A DNA stretch of 64,000 bases from Marivita sp. S6314 (GCF_023015985.1 NZ_JALKAO010000004.1:62001-126000), one strand, 5' to 3'. Positions 51,638-60,711 are shown, numbered from the stretch's first letter. A program made the numbers and translations. The notes: generated from the letters alone by a model not told the origin.

Positions 51638-52761
51638 CAGCCCGCCCGCCGGTAGCTGGGCAACAGCGACGCCTTGGCCACGAAGCCGCCCGCATCAAGG
51701 CCAAGCCCTGCATCTTTTGCCGCAGCGATGATGTCAGGCGCAAAGGTCGGGCGCTTGCGGTGATCGCCGCTAAGCACCACAAGAACCTCGACATCCGCAT
51801 CGCCCGATGCGGTCACCGTGCGCATCGCCCCGGCAGGGACGGAATAGGTGTCCCATGCGTTCACATCAACAGAGGCACCCCCGTCTGCATAGTCGATCCG
51901 GGCGCGGCCCTTGTGCATCATCATCACCATCTTTTCGTCCGTTGCGAAGGGCCCGACGGACTGGCCGGGCGACAGCCGCAGCCATTCGGCGGAAAATCCG
52001 TGCGGGTTGGTGATGGGGGCCACATGTGTGCGGTTCTGGGTCATGCCAAAGCCAATGACCGGCGCAATCTGTGCGCCGCCACCGGGCAGGGCCTGATCGA
52101 TAAAGGCTGGTTTGAAGTCGCGATCTTCGGCCTTCACCAGCCGCGACATCATTTCCCCGCGCGACACCTCGCGCAGCTCGGCCACATCCGCATCCGGCAT
52201 GGGTGGAATGCGACCCTCTTCGGGGGGCACCTCGTCACCACGCGACACGTCAATCAGACGGTTGTCTGATGAAATATAAAGCCCATAATCCGCCGCTTCC
52301 CGGATAATATCGGGGTGGAAGATCACGCCGCCGGTGTTGTCGCCCCCAAGGATGGTGAAAAGCCAGCCGTCATCAGGCCCCGCGTTGGTGAAACCCCGGA
52401 AGATCCATGTCGGCACCGAAATGATGTCGCCTTCCTTGCCTGTCGCTTCGTTCTCGCCGTTGGACCCCCAGCGAAAAGTCCATTCCCCCTTCTGGACGAT
52501 GAACACCTCGGCAGTGAAGTGGATATGCAGGTTGTTGGTGATGCCGTTTGGCATAGCAGCCGCGCCGATATTGAACCCATGCGGCTCGGGCAGGTTGATC
52601 ACCTGATCATCCGATGACGTCACGCCGGGGCCGATGATGGAGTAGTTTTCCTTTTGGTCGGAACCGGGCTTTTTGCAGTCGATGAACGCCACCGTGCAGG
52701 AGACATAGTCTTCGCGTTTGATGTGGCGTGCCTCTGCGATCTCTTGAGTGATCTTGGTCAT
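51637..52761 (-). CDS. Bicupin protein of unknown function
   Basis: A 374-residue protein with two cupin barrels. The first carries a full metal motif in NNLHIHFTAEVFIVQKGEW (HxHxxxxE, about residues 78-86) and a second motif FHPDII later. The second barrel (from about residue 255) has WLRLSPGQSVGPF and VMMMHKGRARIDY but a weaker metal set. Such proteins can be dioxygenases, isomerases or sugar-binding proteins. The ATG at 52761 starts MTKITQEIAEARHIKRED; open frame upstream overlaps the ATPase gene. It is the first enzyme gene after the importer genes. No specific function can be assigned. Confidence 0.7.
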   Translation of the reverse strand: MTKITQEIAEARHIKREDYVSCTVAFIDCKKPGSDQKENYSIIGPGVTSSDDQVINLPEPHGFNIGAAAMPNGITNNLHIHFTAEVFIVQKGEWTFRWGSNGENEATGKEGDIISVPTWIFRGFTNAGPDDGWLFTILGGDNTGGVIFHPDIIREAADYGLYISSDNRLIDVSRGDEVPPEEGRIPPMPDADVAELREVSRGEMMSRLVKAEDRDFKPAFIDQALPGGGAQIAPVIGFGMTQNRTHVAPITNPHGFSAEWLRLSPGQSVGPFATDEKMVMMMHKGRARIDYADGGASVDVNAWDTYSVPAGAMRTVTASGDADVEVLVVLSGDHRKRPTFAPDIIAAAKDAGLGLDAGGFVAKASLLPSYRRAG

Positions 52762-52780
52762 GTCTTGGTCCTTCACTGGT

Positions 52781-53833
52781 TTACCCGAGCCTTTCGCCGG
52801 ACGCGCGGTCGAAAAGGTGGATCCTTGCACCGTCTTTCGGCGAAAGGTGGCAGGGAGAGTCGATATCGGCCTCGAAATCCGCGTGTCCCCGGGCACAGGC
52901 GGACGTTGTCCCGTTGCGCAGCGTGACCAGCGTGCTTTCCCCGGTCAGTTCCAGCGCATAGAGCTTGCCGGAAATTGCCGCGCTGGCGTCCTGCGTGATC
53001 GCTAGCTCTTCGGGCCGGATACCAAGCACAACGCCTTTGCGGTCTTCCAGCGTCACCGGGATTTCAACACCATCGGCGCGGAACACGCCGCCCGACACTT
53101 CCCCGTCAATCAGGTTCATGGACGGCGAGCCGATAAAGCCCGCAACGAACAGGTCTGCCGGTTCGGCGTAGATTTTCTTGGGTGTGTCAAGCTGTACGAT
53201 TTTGCCTTCACGCATCACCGCAACGCGGTTGGCAAGGGTCATCGCCTCCATCTGGTCGTGGGTGACGTAAACCGTGGTCACGCCCAGTTCGTGATGCAGG
53301 TGTTTGAGTTCCGCGCGCATGGTCACACGCAGTTTGGCGTCGAGGTTTGACAGCGGTTCGTCCATCAGAAAGATCGACGGGGTGCGCACAATGGCACGGG
53401 CCAGCGCGACGCGTTGCCGTTGTCCGCCGGACAGTTCGGACGGGCGGCGTTCAAGCAGTGCGCCCAGCTCGACCTTGTCGGCCGTTTCCTGCACCCGGGT
53501 CTTACGGTCTGCGCGACTGACCCCCCGCAGTTTCAGCGGATATTCGATGTTCTGCCGCACCGTCATGTGGGGATAAAGCCCGTAGTTCTGGAACACCATC
53601 GCGATGTCGCGGTCCTTGGGCGGCTTGTCGTTGATCCGCTCTCCCTTGATCAGAATGTCCCCCGAGGTGATGTCCTCAAGCCCGGCGATCATGCGCATGG
53701 TTGTGGTCTTGCCACAGCCGGACGGGCCAAGCAGCACCAGAAACTCGCCATCATGGATGGTCAGGCTTTGTTTCGGGACGGCAAGAAAATTGCCGTATTT
53801 CTTTTCGATATCGACAAGACGGACTTCGGCCAT
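52781..53833 (-). CDS. ABC sugar transporter ATPase, UgpC/MalK type
   Basis: A 350-residue ATPase with Walker A GPSGCGKTT near residue 36, Q-loop MVFQNYGLYPHMTV, signature LSGGQRQRVALARA near 135, Walker B SIFLMDEP near 155, and switch His in VYVTHDQMEAM. The C-terminal 110 residues are the TOBE/MalK regulatory domain (VLGIRPEEL). It drives uptake through the two permeases encoded upstream on this strand (14-base gap). One message probably covers importer and enzymes, as the cupin gene starts 20 bases after this stop. Confidence 0.93.
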   Translation of the reverse strand: MAEVRLVDIEKKYGNFLAVPKQSLTIHDGEFLVLLGPSGCGKTTTMRMIAGLEDITSGDILIKGERINDKPPKDRDIAMVFQNYGLYPHMTVRQNIEYPLKLRGVSRADRKTRVQETADKVELGALLERRPSELSGGQRQRVALARAIVRTPSIFLMDEPLSNLDAKLRVTMRAELKHLHHELGVTTVYVTHDQMEAMTLANRVAVMREGKIVQLDTPKKIYAEPADLFVAGFIGSPSMNLIDGEVSGGVFRADGVEIPVTLEDRKGVVLGIRPEELAITQDASAAISGKLYALELTGESTLVTLRNGTTSACARGHADFEADIDSPCHLSPKDGARIHLFDRASGERLG

Positions 53834-53846
53834 TTTGATATTCCTC

Positions 53847-54662
53847 TTATTTGACCGCGCCGGCCGTCATGCCGCGCGTAAAGTGTTTCTGGATGAACAG
53901 GGCCATGATGAAGATCGGAACCGTAATCATCACGCCCGCCGCGCTCATCAATTCCCAAAGATCGCCACGCTCGGTGCGGAAACTGACTAGGCCCACGGGC
54001 AAGGTGACCGCGTCGCGGCGCGACAGGATCAGGGCGAATAGAAACTCGTTCCACGTTAGGATGAAGCAAAAGATCGACGAGGTCAGGATCCCCGGTGCCG
54101 CCATCGGCAGGACAATGTCCTTGATCACCCGCAAGCGCGAGGCCCCGTCGATCATCGCCGCTTCCTCGCTGTCGGTGGGGATCGCGTCGATGAAGCCTTT
54201 GATCATCCAGATCACGAAAGGCGTGACGATGGCCAGATTGACGATGATCAGCGCGATGCGCGTATCAAGCAGGTCAAGCTGGCGGAACATCAGGAAGAAC
54301 GGCAACACGATCACCACGGCGGGGATGAACTGCGTAGACAGGATGAGGAAGAACAAGAACTTGCGCCCCTTCACCCGGAACCGGGAAAACGAATAGGCGG
54401 CAAGCGCGGCACAGGGCACGGCGATGGCCACGGTGACGGTCGCCACAATCACCGAATTCATCACCATGCTGCCAAGGTTCCACGGCTCCGAGAAGACGGT
54501 GACAAAGTTCTGCAGGGTCGGTTCGAAGTTCAGCGACAGCGAATAGGCATCGCGCGGCTGTTTGAACGCGGTAAGAAACATCCAGGCGATCGGAAACAGC
54601 ACGATCACCGAGATCAGAACCAGAAGGGCGCGTTCGCCGAAATATGCGAGAGAGCGTTTCAT
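53847..54662 (-). CDS. ABC sugar transporter permease, MalG/UgpE type
   Basis: A 271-residue inner-membrane protein with six hydrophobic segments and the EAA loop DSEEAAMIDGASRLRVIKDIVLP near residue 180. The start at 54662 (MKRSLAYFGERALLVLIS) overlaps the other permease's stop in an ATGA; an upstream open frame would lie inside that gene. With its partner it forms the membrane channel of a carbohydrate-uptake CUT1-type importer. The ligand is probably a sugar, sugar acid or glycoside. Confidence 0.92.
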   Translation of the reverse strand: MKRSLAYFGERALLVLISVIVLFPIAWMFLTAFKQPRDAYSLSLNFEPTLQNFVTVFSEPWNLGSMVMNSVIVATVTVAIAVPCAALAAYSFSRFRVKGRKFLFFLILSTQFIPAVVIVLPFFLMFRQLDLLDTRIALIIVNLAIVTPFVIWMIKGFIDAIPTDSEEAAMIDGASRLRVIKDIVLPMAAPGILTSSIFCFILTWNEFLFALILSRRDAVTLPVGLVSFRTERGDLWELMSAAGVMITVPIFIMALFIQKHFTRGMTAGAVK

Positions 54663-55543
54663 GCGGTTGCCATCTTTCTTTCGCTGAGCAGCATGCGGAC
54701 ATACCAGATTGAGATGAACATCATGATTGCCGTCAGGATCCACGCCAGTGCCGACGCATAGCCCATGTCAAACCAGCGGAAGCCGACGTTGAAGATGAAA
54801 TACGCCAGCGTTTCGGTGGATGTGCCCGGTCCGCCGCCCGTCAGGGTGACCACCTGGTCAAACATCTTGAGTGCGAAGATCGTCTTGAGCACGGCCATCA
54901 CAAGGATCACGCCGCGCATCTGGGGCAGGATAATGCCAAAAACGATGCGCAGGTTGGACGCCCCGTCAATACGCGCGGCCTCTTCGGTTTCACGCGGGAT
55001 CGAGGCAAGACCACCGAGGCACATGAAGGTCATGTAGGGGGTCCAGTGCCAGACATCTGTCAGCACAAGAATACCCATCGCAAGCTGTGGATCGGCCAGC
55101 CATGGCACGCCTTGCAACGCCGGGAACACCGCGCCGATGCCCTTGGCCAGCACCCCGAATTCCGGGTTGAACATGAACCGGTAGCTGACGCCGATCAGGG
55201 CCGGGCTCATTGCGAAGGGCAGGATCAGGATGATGCGGGTGAAGGTGTGCATCGGGCCCTTGCGGCGCAGCAGCAAGGCCAGCGCCATAGCAAGGATCAC
55301 GGTCAGCACGACGCTGGTGATCACGAAGACAAACGTCACCCACAGGGAATTCAGGAACGCGCTTTCGGACGCGGCGTAGACGTAGTTGTCGATCCCGACA
55401 AAATCGCCGGGCCTGCGGCTTTTGGTAAGATCCCACGCGCGAAACGAGGTGATGAACGAATAGGCGAGCGGGTAGATGGTTGTCGCCAGCACGATAACGA
55501 ACGCGGGGATCAGCAACCAGTACGGAAGCAGCCGGTCTTGCAC
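54659..55543 (-). CDS. ABC sugar transporter permease, MalF/UgpA type
   Basis: A 294-residue permease with six hydrophobic segments; the first is LLPYWLLIPAFVIVLATTIYPL. The EAA loop is in PRETEEAARIDGASNLRIVFGIILP near residue 195. It is translationally coupled to the second permease (ATGA). A perfect hairpin lies between it and the binding-protein gene upstream. CUT1-type partner of the following permease. Confidence 0.92.
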   Translation of the reverse strand: MQDRLLPYWLLIPAFVIVLATTIYPLAYSFITSFRAWDLTKSRRPGDFVGIDNYVYAASESAFLNSLWVTFVFVITSVVLTVILAMALALLLRRKGPMHTFTRIILILPFAMSPALIGVSYRFMFNPEFGVLAKGIGAVFPALQGVPWLADPQLAMGILVLTDVWHWTPYMTFMCLGGLASIPRETEEAARIDGASNLRIVFGIILPQMRGVILVMAVLKTIFALKMFDQVVTLTGGGPGTSTETLAYFIFNVGFRWFDMGYASALAWILTAIMMFISIWYVRMLLSERKMATA

Positions 55544-55579
55544 GGGGACACCTCGGATGTTTGGAAAAACAGAGACGGT

Positions 55580-55606
55580 GGGTCGGACGGCAAAACCGTC
55601 CGACCC
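55580..55606 (-). other. Perfect 11-bp stem-loop between binding-protein and permease genes
   Basis: GGGTCGGACGG (55580-55590) pairs with CCGTCCGACCC (55596-55606) around a 5-base loop. On the minus-strand message it lies 8 bases after the binding-protein stop and has no strong T-run. It may stabilise or partly terminate the message so the binding protein is made in excess. Confidence 0.65.
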
Positions 55607-55614
55607 GAGAGTGA

Positions 55615-56886
55615 TTAGCGGATGGCGGCGATGTCTTCGGCGGCCTTGTCCAAGGCGGCCTGCACATCGGTTCCTTCGCCGGACGCAAGGCTGGAAATCG
55701 CTGTTTCAAGGATCAGCGCGATGCGGGGCCAGTTGTCCCCGAATTCCATACCTTCCGCCGTGGCCAGCGCGTCGGCTGCAGCCTGGTGCATCCCGCCCCA
55801 GCGTGCATTGACTTCGGCGTCGGTCAGGTTGGACATGTGGACTGCCACAACTTCGGACAGGTCCGGATCCATCAGCACGTCGCGTTCCAGCGCGGGGTCA
55901 GTCAACCACCCCAGGAATTCTGCCGCAGCGCCCTTGTTGTCGGATTCCTGCGTCACGCCGAAGATCCAGGTGTTGGTAAAGGTCGTACGGTCTGCACCAT
56001 CAACTGCGGGCAGGGCGGTGAACCCAACCTGATCTGCGGTCAGCGTGGACTGTTCGGGATCAGTCAATTGCGACCGGACCCACCACCAGACGGGCAGCAT
56101 CGCGGAATTGCCCTGCTTGAAGCTGTTCACCGCGTCCTGTTCGACAAACACAGCCGAACCGGCAGGCACGATCTCTTCGGCGAGATAGCTGATATAGGTT
56201 TCCGTCGCCGCAACACCGGCAGCCGAGTTGAACACCGGGTTGCCATCGGCGTCAAAAAGATCGCCGCCATTGCCCCAGAGCAGGTTCATCCAGACCATCA
56301 GGTTCTGACCGTTCAGCTTGCCATAGGGCAGGGCGATGCCCGCCGCGTCGGTGCTGTCCTGGATCGCCTTGGCGGTTGTGACCATCTCTTCCCAGGTCGT
56401 GGGCGGGGTCACGCCAGCGGCGTCAAGAAGGTCCTTGCGGTAGAACAGCAATTGCACGTGGCCACGAACCGGCAGGCCAATCAATTCGCCGTTCAGCATG
56501 CCGTGGCGCATGTGGGCCGCTGGAAAATCGCTCAGGTCAGTGCCCTGGGCTTCGATTTCGGCACCGATGGGGGCCATGAGCATTTGAAGCGATGTGACCC
56601 ACTGGTCCATCACGGACACAACGTCATAGTCGCCGCCTGCCACCATCTCGGTGGTCAGCGCTTCTTTCATGTTCGGGAACGGCACGTAGTCGTAGACGAC
56701 GTCGATGCCTGTTGCCTCTTCGAATTCGGCAAGCCGGGCTTCGTGCGCTTCGAATTGGCTCGATTTCACGGCAAGCACATTCACGGTTTGCCCGTCGAAC
56801 GGCCGCCCCTCTGTTGCCTCCCATGCGAACGCCTGCGCGCCAAAGAGTGAAGCTGCGATCGCGATCGCACTGGTTAGATGTTTCAT
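55615..56886 (-). CDS. ABC sugar transporter substrate-binding protein
   Basis: A 423-residue periplasmic binding protein of the extracellular solute-binding family 1 type. The signal peptide is MKHLTSAIAIAASLFGAQAFA, cleaved before WEA. The mature part has EFEEATGIDVVYDYVPF, the family loop YDVVSVMDQWV, and YGKLNGQNLMVWMNLLWGNGGDLFD. A good ribosome site (GGGAGGAA) lies before the ATG. It faces a short AT-rich intergenic region shared with the GntR gene. Acidic residues are frequent in the mature part. Ligand probably a carbohydrate or sugar-acid, judged by the operon's enzymes. Confidence 0.92.
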   Translation of the reverse strand: MKHLTSAIAIAASLFGAQAFAWEATEGRPFDGQTVNVLAVKSSQFEAHEARLAEFEEATGIDVVYDYVPFPNMKEALTTEMVAGGDYDVVSVMDQWVTSLQMLMAPIGAEIEAQGTDLSDFPAAHMRHGMLNGELIGLPVRGHVQLLFYRKDLLDAAGVTPPTTWEEMVTTAKAIQDSTDAAGIALPYGKLNGQNLMVWMNLLWGNGGDLFDADGNPVFNSAAGVAATETYISYLAEEIVPAGSAVFVEQDAVNSFKQGNSAMLPVWWWVRSQLTDPEQSTLTADQVGFTALPAVDGADRTTFTNTWIFGVTQESDNKGAAAEFLGWLTDPALERDVLMDPDLSEVVAVHMSNLTDAEVNARWGGMHQAAADALATAEGMEFGDNWPRIALILETAISSLASGEGTDVQAALDKAAEDIAAIR

Positions 56887-56940
56887 GAGTTCCTCCCTTG
56901 ATTGGCTGACCGTAAACCCAGCGCAACAGTTTCGTCAATA

Positions 56941-56956
56941 AAATTATCAATAATTT
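56941..56956. promoter_or_regulatory. AT-rich inverted repeat in the GntR divergent promoter region
   Basis: AAATTA-TCAA-TAATTT has 6-base arms with a 4-base spacer, 55 bases before the binding-protein ATG and 62 bases before the GntR ATG. It stands in the only AT-rich stretch of the 132-base divergent region and could be part of a promoter and a GntR/FCD operator. Confidence 0.45.
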
Positions 56957-57018
56957 GGAATGGACAGAATCCGAGGACATGGTAAGTTGATTTCATAGGC
57001 GGAAACGGATCAGCGATC

Positions 57019-57672
57019 ATGCAGGACAAGCTCACAACCGACTTGGAGAACGATGTCATTTTTGGCGTCTACACGCCGGGCAGCCGAATCATCGAAGACC
57101 GGGTGATGGAGCGGTACAACGCCAAAAGGCATGCCGTTCGGAACGCCTTTTCCGAACTGGAAGCGCGTGGCCTGCTGGTGCGCCGCCCCAACCGGGGTGT
57201 GGAAGTTGTCGACTTCACCCCTGACGAGGTCGACGATCTTTACGATGTGCGGATCATTCTTGAAACGGCAGCCGCGGACCGCACGCCTTTGCCTTGTGAC
57301 CCAGAGGTTATTCTCAGGTTAGAAGACATCGCGCGTCGCCACGAAAAGGCGGTTCAGGATCAGGATTTCCGGGCCGTGTTCTGGCTCAACCAGGAATTTC
57401 ACGAAGTCCAGTATTCATCCTGCGGCAATTCAAGACTGGCAGAACTGATCGGCAAACACGCCCGCGCGGCCCAGCCCATCCGAGTTGTGAAGTATGACGA
57501 TGCCGAACACATGCGCACTGTGGTGGCGCAGCACTTTGACATCATTTCCGCGATGCGCGGCGAGTCGCGTGAGGCTTTGGTCGCAGCGGTGCGGGCGCAC
57601 CTTCCGGCGTCGGCAGAGGCATACCGCGCGATGTACAACCGCCGGTTCGGCTCGCGCGTTCAAACGGCGTGA
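57019..57672 (+). CDS. GntR family regulator, FCD (FadR-like) subgroup
   Basis: A 217-residue regulator. The winged helix (about residues 5-70) has VIFGVYTPGSRIIEDRVMERYNAKRHAVRNAFSELEARGLLVRRPNRGVEV. The FCD domain has metal-binding candidates in DLYDVRIILE, WLNQEFHEVQYSSCGNSRL, and VVAQHFDIISAM followed by VRAHL. FCD regulators bind sugar acids or other carboxylates. It is divergent from the ABC-aldolase operon and is its likely regulator, with the inverted repeat at 56941 as candidate site. The text of the HTH here is quoted only in part: key residues are R16-R24 region and RRPNRGVEV wing. Confidence 0.9.
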   Translation: MQDKLTTDLENDVIFGVYTPGSRIIEDRVMERYNAKRHAVRNAFSELEARGLLVRRPNRGVEVVDFTPDEVDDLYDVRIILETAAADRTPLPCDPEVILRLEDIARRHEKAVQDQDFRAVFWLNQEFHEVQYSSCGNSRLAELIGKHARAAQPIRVVKYDDAEHMRTVVAQHFDIISAMRGESREALVAAVRAHLPASAEAYRAMYNRRFGSRVQTA

Positions 57673-58155
57673 CCCGCGCGTAGCGAAATTGAAATCCTCG
57701 AACAGTGTCGGATTAAGACATGCACGGACCGCCGTTGTGAAACCTCTGCAAACGCAGGGACACAACGCAGGTCTGAACACACCGTGCCGGGATGCGGCAG
57801 GGTGGTGATGTGCAAGTGTTCCAGCGCTTGCGGGAACACCTTGTCGGTTATGAAAAGAGGTGACGTCACCTGAGTTGGGTGGACATCCTGTCCCCCGTCC
57901 ACAGCGGCTTTCGAAAGCCGCTGCGAACCTGTGCCCCGGAGGGCCTGATAAGACGCGTCTCTCATGGTCTGAACGCACATGGAGCGTCCGCAGAGAGAGG
58001 GTGGTCACTTGGGGTGTTGCGCCAAAAGGCGCAACGGATGTCGGATCCGATGGCAGAGGTATCCGACGGATTTGTTAACGCGGTTCAAATGCAGCGTGCG
58101 GCAGGCGTTTTCGAAAACGCCTGCACTTGCGGATCGAACTGCCGTGCCGGCCCGG
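57673..58155. other. Non-coding spacer of 483 bases with clustered hairpins
   Basis: It lies between the convergent gntR (plus) and eda (minus) genes. I see no gene. It contains the seven-member hairpin/palindrome group described at 57733-58124. Both neighbours end here, so it cannot be a promoter region for them; a transcribed RNA or terminator zone is possible. Confidence 0.6.
57733..58124. repeat. Cluster of seven inverted repeats with unrelated arms
   Basis: (1) CGTTGTG 57733-57739 with CACAACG 57761-57767, inner CTGC/GCAG. (2) GTGTTCC 57816-57822 with GGAACAC 57833-57839. (3) AGGTGACGTCACCT 57858-57871, perfect. (4) 22-base perfect palindrome 57902-57923, half-site CAGCGGCTTTC. (5) GTTGCGCC 58016-58023, AAAA, GGCGCAAC 58028-58035. 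(6) GTCGGAT 58040-58046 with ATCCGAC 58061-58067. (7) 24-base perfect palindrome 58101-58124, half-site GCAGGCGTTTTC. Arm sequences differ from one another but pair within each unit. Confidence 0.7.
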
Positions 58156-58800
58156 TCAGCGTGGCAGTCGGGAGGCTTCGCGCGCCAGGGCTTCGATGCC
58201 GGCCCAGTCGCGGTTTGCGATCAGGTCTTTCGGCGCGACCCAGGACCCGCCCGCGCAGAGCGTGTTGGGCAGGCTGAGATAGTCCGCCGCGTTCTTGAGC
58301 GACACGCCCCCGGTGGGGCAGAACCGCACCTGCGGGATCGGTGCGCCGATGGCCTTGAGCGCGGCGGCGCCGCCATTCGCCTCAGCTGGGAAGAATTTCT
58401 GCACCGTGTAGCCGCGTTCCAGAAGCGCCATCGCCTCAGAGGCGGTGGCAGCCCCGGGCAGGAGCGGCAGGTCCGCCGCTTCGCATGCGTCGAGAATGCG
58501 ATCCGTGGCCCCCGGAGAGACGCCAAACCGCGCGCCGGCGTCGACTGCATTGGTCACATCTTCCGGCGTCAGCAGCGTGCCCGCGCCCACGACGCCACCG
58601 TCGACCTTGGCCATCTCGCGGATCACGTCCAGCGCGGCATCGGTGCGCAGGGTCACTTCCAGCACCGGCAAACCGCCCGCAACCAAAGCTTCGGCGAGGG
58701 GGCGTGCGATGCTGGCATCGTCGACAACCAGCACCGGGATAATCGGCGCAAGACGGCAGAGTTTTTCGGTGTCTGCGCTGGCCTGAAAGGCGGTAATCAT
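58156..58800 (-). CDS. eda: KDPG aldolase (2-keto-3-deoxy-6-phosphogluconate aldolase)
   Basis: A 214-residue class I aldolase that splits 2-keto-3-deoxy-6-phosphogluconate to pyruvate and glyceraldehyde 3-phosphate, the last Entner-Doudoroff step. The Schiff-base Lys135 is in [11 protein letters not shown], Glu48 in PVLEVTLRT, and the phosphate-binding FCPTGGVSL near 160 and GGSWVAP near 185 are conserved. It is 41 bases downstream of edd in the same direction. Most Rhodobacteraceae break down hexoses through this route, so high importance in central metabolism is expected. Confidence 0.95.
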   Translation of the reverse strand: MITAFQASADTEKLCRLAPIIPVLVVDDASIARPLAEALVAGGLPVLEVTLRTDAALDVIREMAKVDGGVVGAGTLLTPEDVTNAVDAGARFGVSPGATDRILDACEAADLPLLPGAATASEAMALLERGYTVQKFFPAEANGGAAALKAIGAPIPQVRFCPTGGVSLKNAADYLSLPNTLCAGGSWVAPKDLIANRDWAGIEALAREASRLPR

Positions 58801-58841
58801 AAGGTTTCCAATTGCATGTCAGTCAGTTTCAGGAGGATGGG

Positions 58842-60653
58842 TCACACAACCACGCCCGCGCCGGTTTCCGCCAGCCCGACATTTGCGCGGAACGCGGCGA
58901 ACAATTCGCGCCCGACGCCATGGCCATTGCCGCTCAGATCGGCGGTGACGGGTTCGCGTGTGTCAAAGTCTGCGGCAAGGCAGTCGATCTTGCCCGACAC
59001 CGCATCGACGCGCACCAGATCACCGTCGCGCACCCGGGCCAAAGGTCCGCCATGGGCGGCTTCGGGGCTGACATGGATGGCGGCGGGGACTTTGCCGGAC
59101 GCACCCGACATCCGCCCATCGGTCACCAGCGCCACGTTCAGGCCACGGTCCTGCAGGACGGCAAGGGTGGGGGTCAGGCTGTGCAGTTCCGGCATCCCGT
59201 TCGAGCTTGGGCCCTGGAAGCGCACGACGACAATCGTATCTTCGGTGAATTCGCCCTTCTTGAACGCGGTTTTGACATCTTCCTGATCGTGGAAGATCCG
59301 CGCCTTGGCTTCGATCACGTGGCGTTCCGGGGCCACGGCCGAGGTTTTCATCATGCCTTTGCCCAGATTGCCCTCCAGCTGTTTGAGCCCACCGGTGGGC
59401 TGGAACGGATCGGTCGCGGGGCGCAGGATCCGGTCGTTCTGGGTTTCGCCCGCGCCGGGGCCATAGACAACGCGACCGTCGGCGATTTTCGGCTCCTGCG
59501 CATAAAGGCTCAGCCCGTCGCCCGCGACGGTTTTGACCTCTTCGTGCAAAAGGCCCGATTTCAGCAATTCGCCGATCATGAACCCCAACCCGCCAGCGGC
59601 GTGGAAATGGTTCACGTCGGCCAGCCCGTTTGGATAGACCTTGGCCATCAGGGGCGTGACCGAGGAGATGTCGTCAAAATCCTCCAGCCGCAGTTCAACA
59701 CCCGCGGCCCGCGCCATTGCGGGCAGGTGCAGCACAAGGTTGGTCGACCCCCCCGTGGCCATCAGGCCCACGATGCCGTTCACAAAGGCCCGTTCGTCAA
59801 GGATATCGCAGACCGGACGGTAATCATTGCCAAGCTGGGTGATCTCAAGCGCGCGTTCCGTGCCCGCCACGGTCAGCGCGTCGCGCAACGGGGTTCCGGG
59901 GTTTACAAAGGACGCGCCGGGCAGGTGCAGGCCCATGAATTCCATCAGCATCTGGTTGCTGTTGGCGGTGCCGTAGAACGTACAGGTGCCGGGTGAATGA
60001 TACGAGGCCATTTCGGCTTTCATCAATTCCTCACGCCCGACTTTGCCTGCCGCAAATTGCTGGCGCACCTTGGCTTTTTCATCATTGGGCAGGCCAGAGG
60101 GCATGGGACCCGCCGGGATGAACAGGCCCGGCAGATACCCGAAGGTTCCGGCCGCGATCACCAGACCGGGAACGATCTTGTCGCAGACGCCCAGATAAAG
60201 CGCCGAATCGAACGTGTTGTGGCTGAGCGCGACACCCGCCGCCAAGGCGATGACATCACGCGAAAAAAGCGACAGTTCCATCCCGACCTGGCCCTGTGTC
60301 ACGCCATCGCACATGGCGGGCACGCCGCCTGCAACCTGTGCCGTGCCCCCGGCGGCGCGGGCGGCGGTGCGGATGATGTCGGGGAACCGTTCGAACGGCT
60401 GATGCGCGGACAGCATGTCGTTATAGGCGGTCACGATCCCGATATTCGGCGCGCGTTCGGTGGCCAGCTTGTCCTGATCCTGTCCCATCGCCGCATAGGC
60501 GTGGGCCTGGTTGCCACAGCTCAGATGCGCGCGACGCGGACCTTCGGCCGCCGCCTGACGCATCCGCTCCAGGTAACGGCCGCGCGACGGCGCTGAGCGT
60601 TCCTGGATGCGTTCGGTGACCTTCTTGATCGTGTCGTTCAGGGACTGTGCCAT
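58842..60653 (-). CDS. edd: 6-Phosphogluconate dehydratase
   Basis: A 603-residue Fe-S dehydratase of the IlvD/Edd family that makes 2-keto-3-deoxy-6-phosphogluconate. Cluster Cys candidates are in [29 protein letters not shown] and [25 protein letters not shown] and [17 protein letters not shown] are also typical. The start is the ATG at 60653 with a GGAGG site; an open frame reaches 60797 but would run through the operator-like palindrome. First gene of the edd-eda pair. A LacI-type palindrome lies 47 bases upstream. Confidence 0.96.
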   Translation of the reverse strand: MAQSLNDTIKKVTERIQERSAPSRGRYLERMRQAAAEGPRRAHLSCGNQAHAYAAMGQDQDKLATERAPNIGIVTAYNDMLSAHQPFERFPDIIRTAARAAGGTAQVAGGVPAMCDGVTQGQVGMELSLFSRDVIALAAGVALSHNTFDSALYLGVCDKIVPGLVIAAGTFGYLPGLFIPAGPMPSGLPNDEKAKVRQQFAAGKVGREELMKAEMASYHSPGTCTFYGTANSNQMLMEFMGLHLPGASFVNPGTPLRDALTVAGTERALEITQLGNDYRPVCDILDERAFVNGIVGLMATGGSTNLVLHLPAMARAAGVELRLEDFDDISSVTPLMAKVYPNGLADVNHFHAAGGLGFMIGELLKSGLLHEEVKTVAGDGLSLYAQEPKIADGRVVYGPGAGETQNDRILRPATDPFQPTGGLKQLEGNLGKGMMKTSAVAPERHVIEAKARIFHDQEDVKTAFKKGEFTEDTIVVVRFQGPSSNGMPELHSLTPTLAVLQDRGLNVALVTDGRMSGASGKVPAAIHVSPEAAHGGPLARVRDGDLVRVDAVSGKIDCLAADFDTREPVTADLSGNGHGVGRELFAAFRANVGLAETGAGVVV

Positions 60654-60699
60654 GTTGCCTCCGCACAAACAGACGTGTTCTCGACGGTCATGTAGTAAA

Positions 60700-60711
60700 G
60701 TTAGCGCTAAC
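60700..60711. promoter_or_regulatory. LacI-type operator candidate upstream of edd
   Basis: GTTAGCGCTAAC is a perfect 12-base palindrome with the central CG typical of LacI-family sites (TGTTAGCGCTAACA-like). It is flanked on both sides by the direct repeat AGTAAAG (60694-60700 and 60712-60718). No LacI-family gene is in the window, so the repressor would be encoded elsewhere. Confidence 0.65.
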
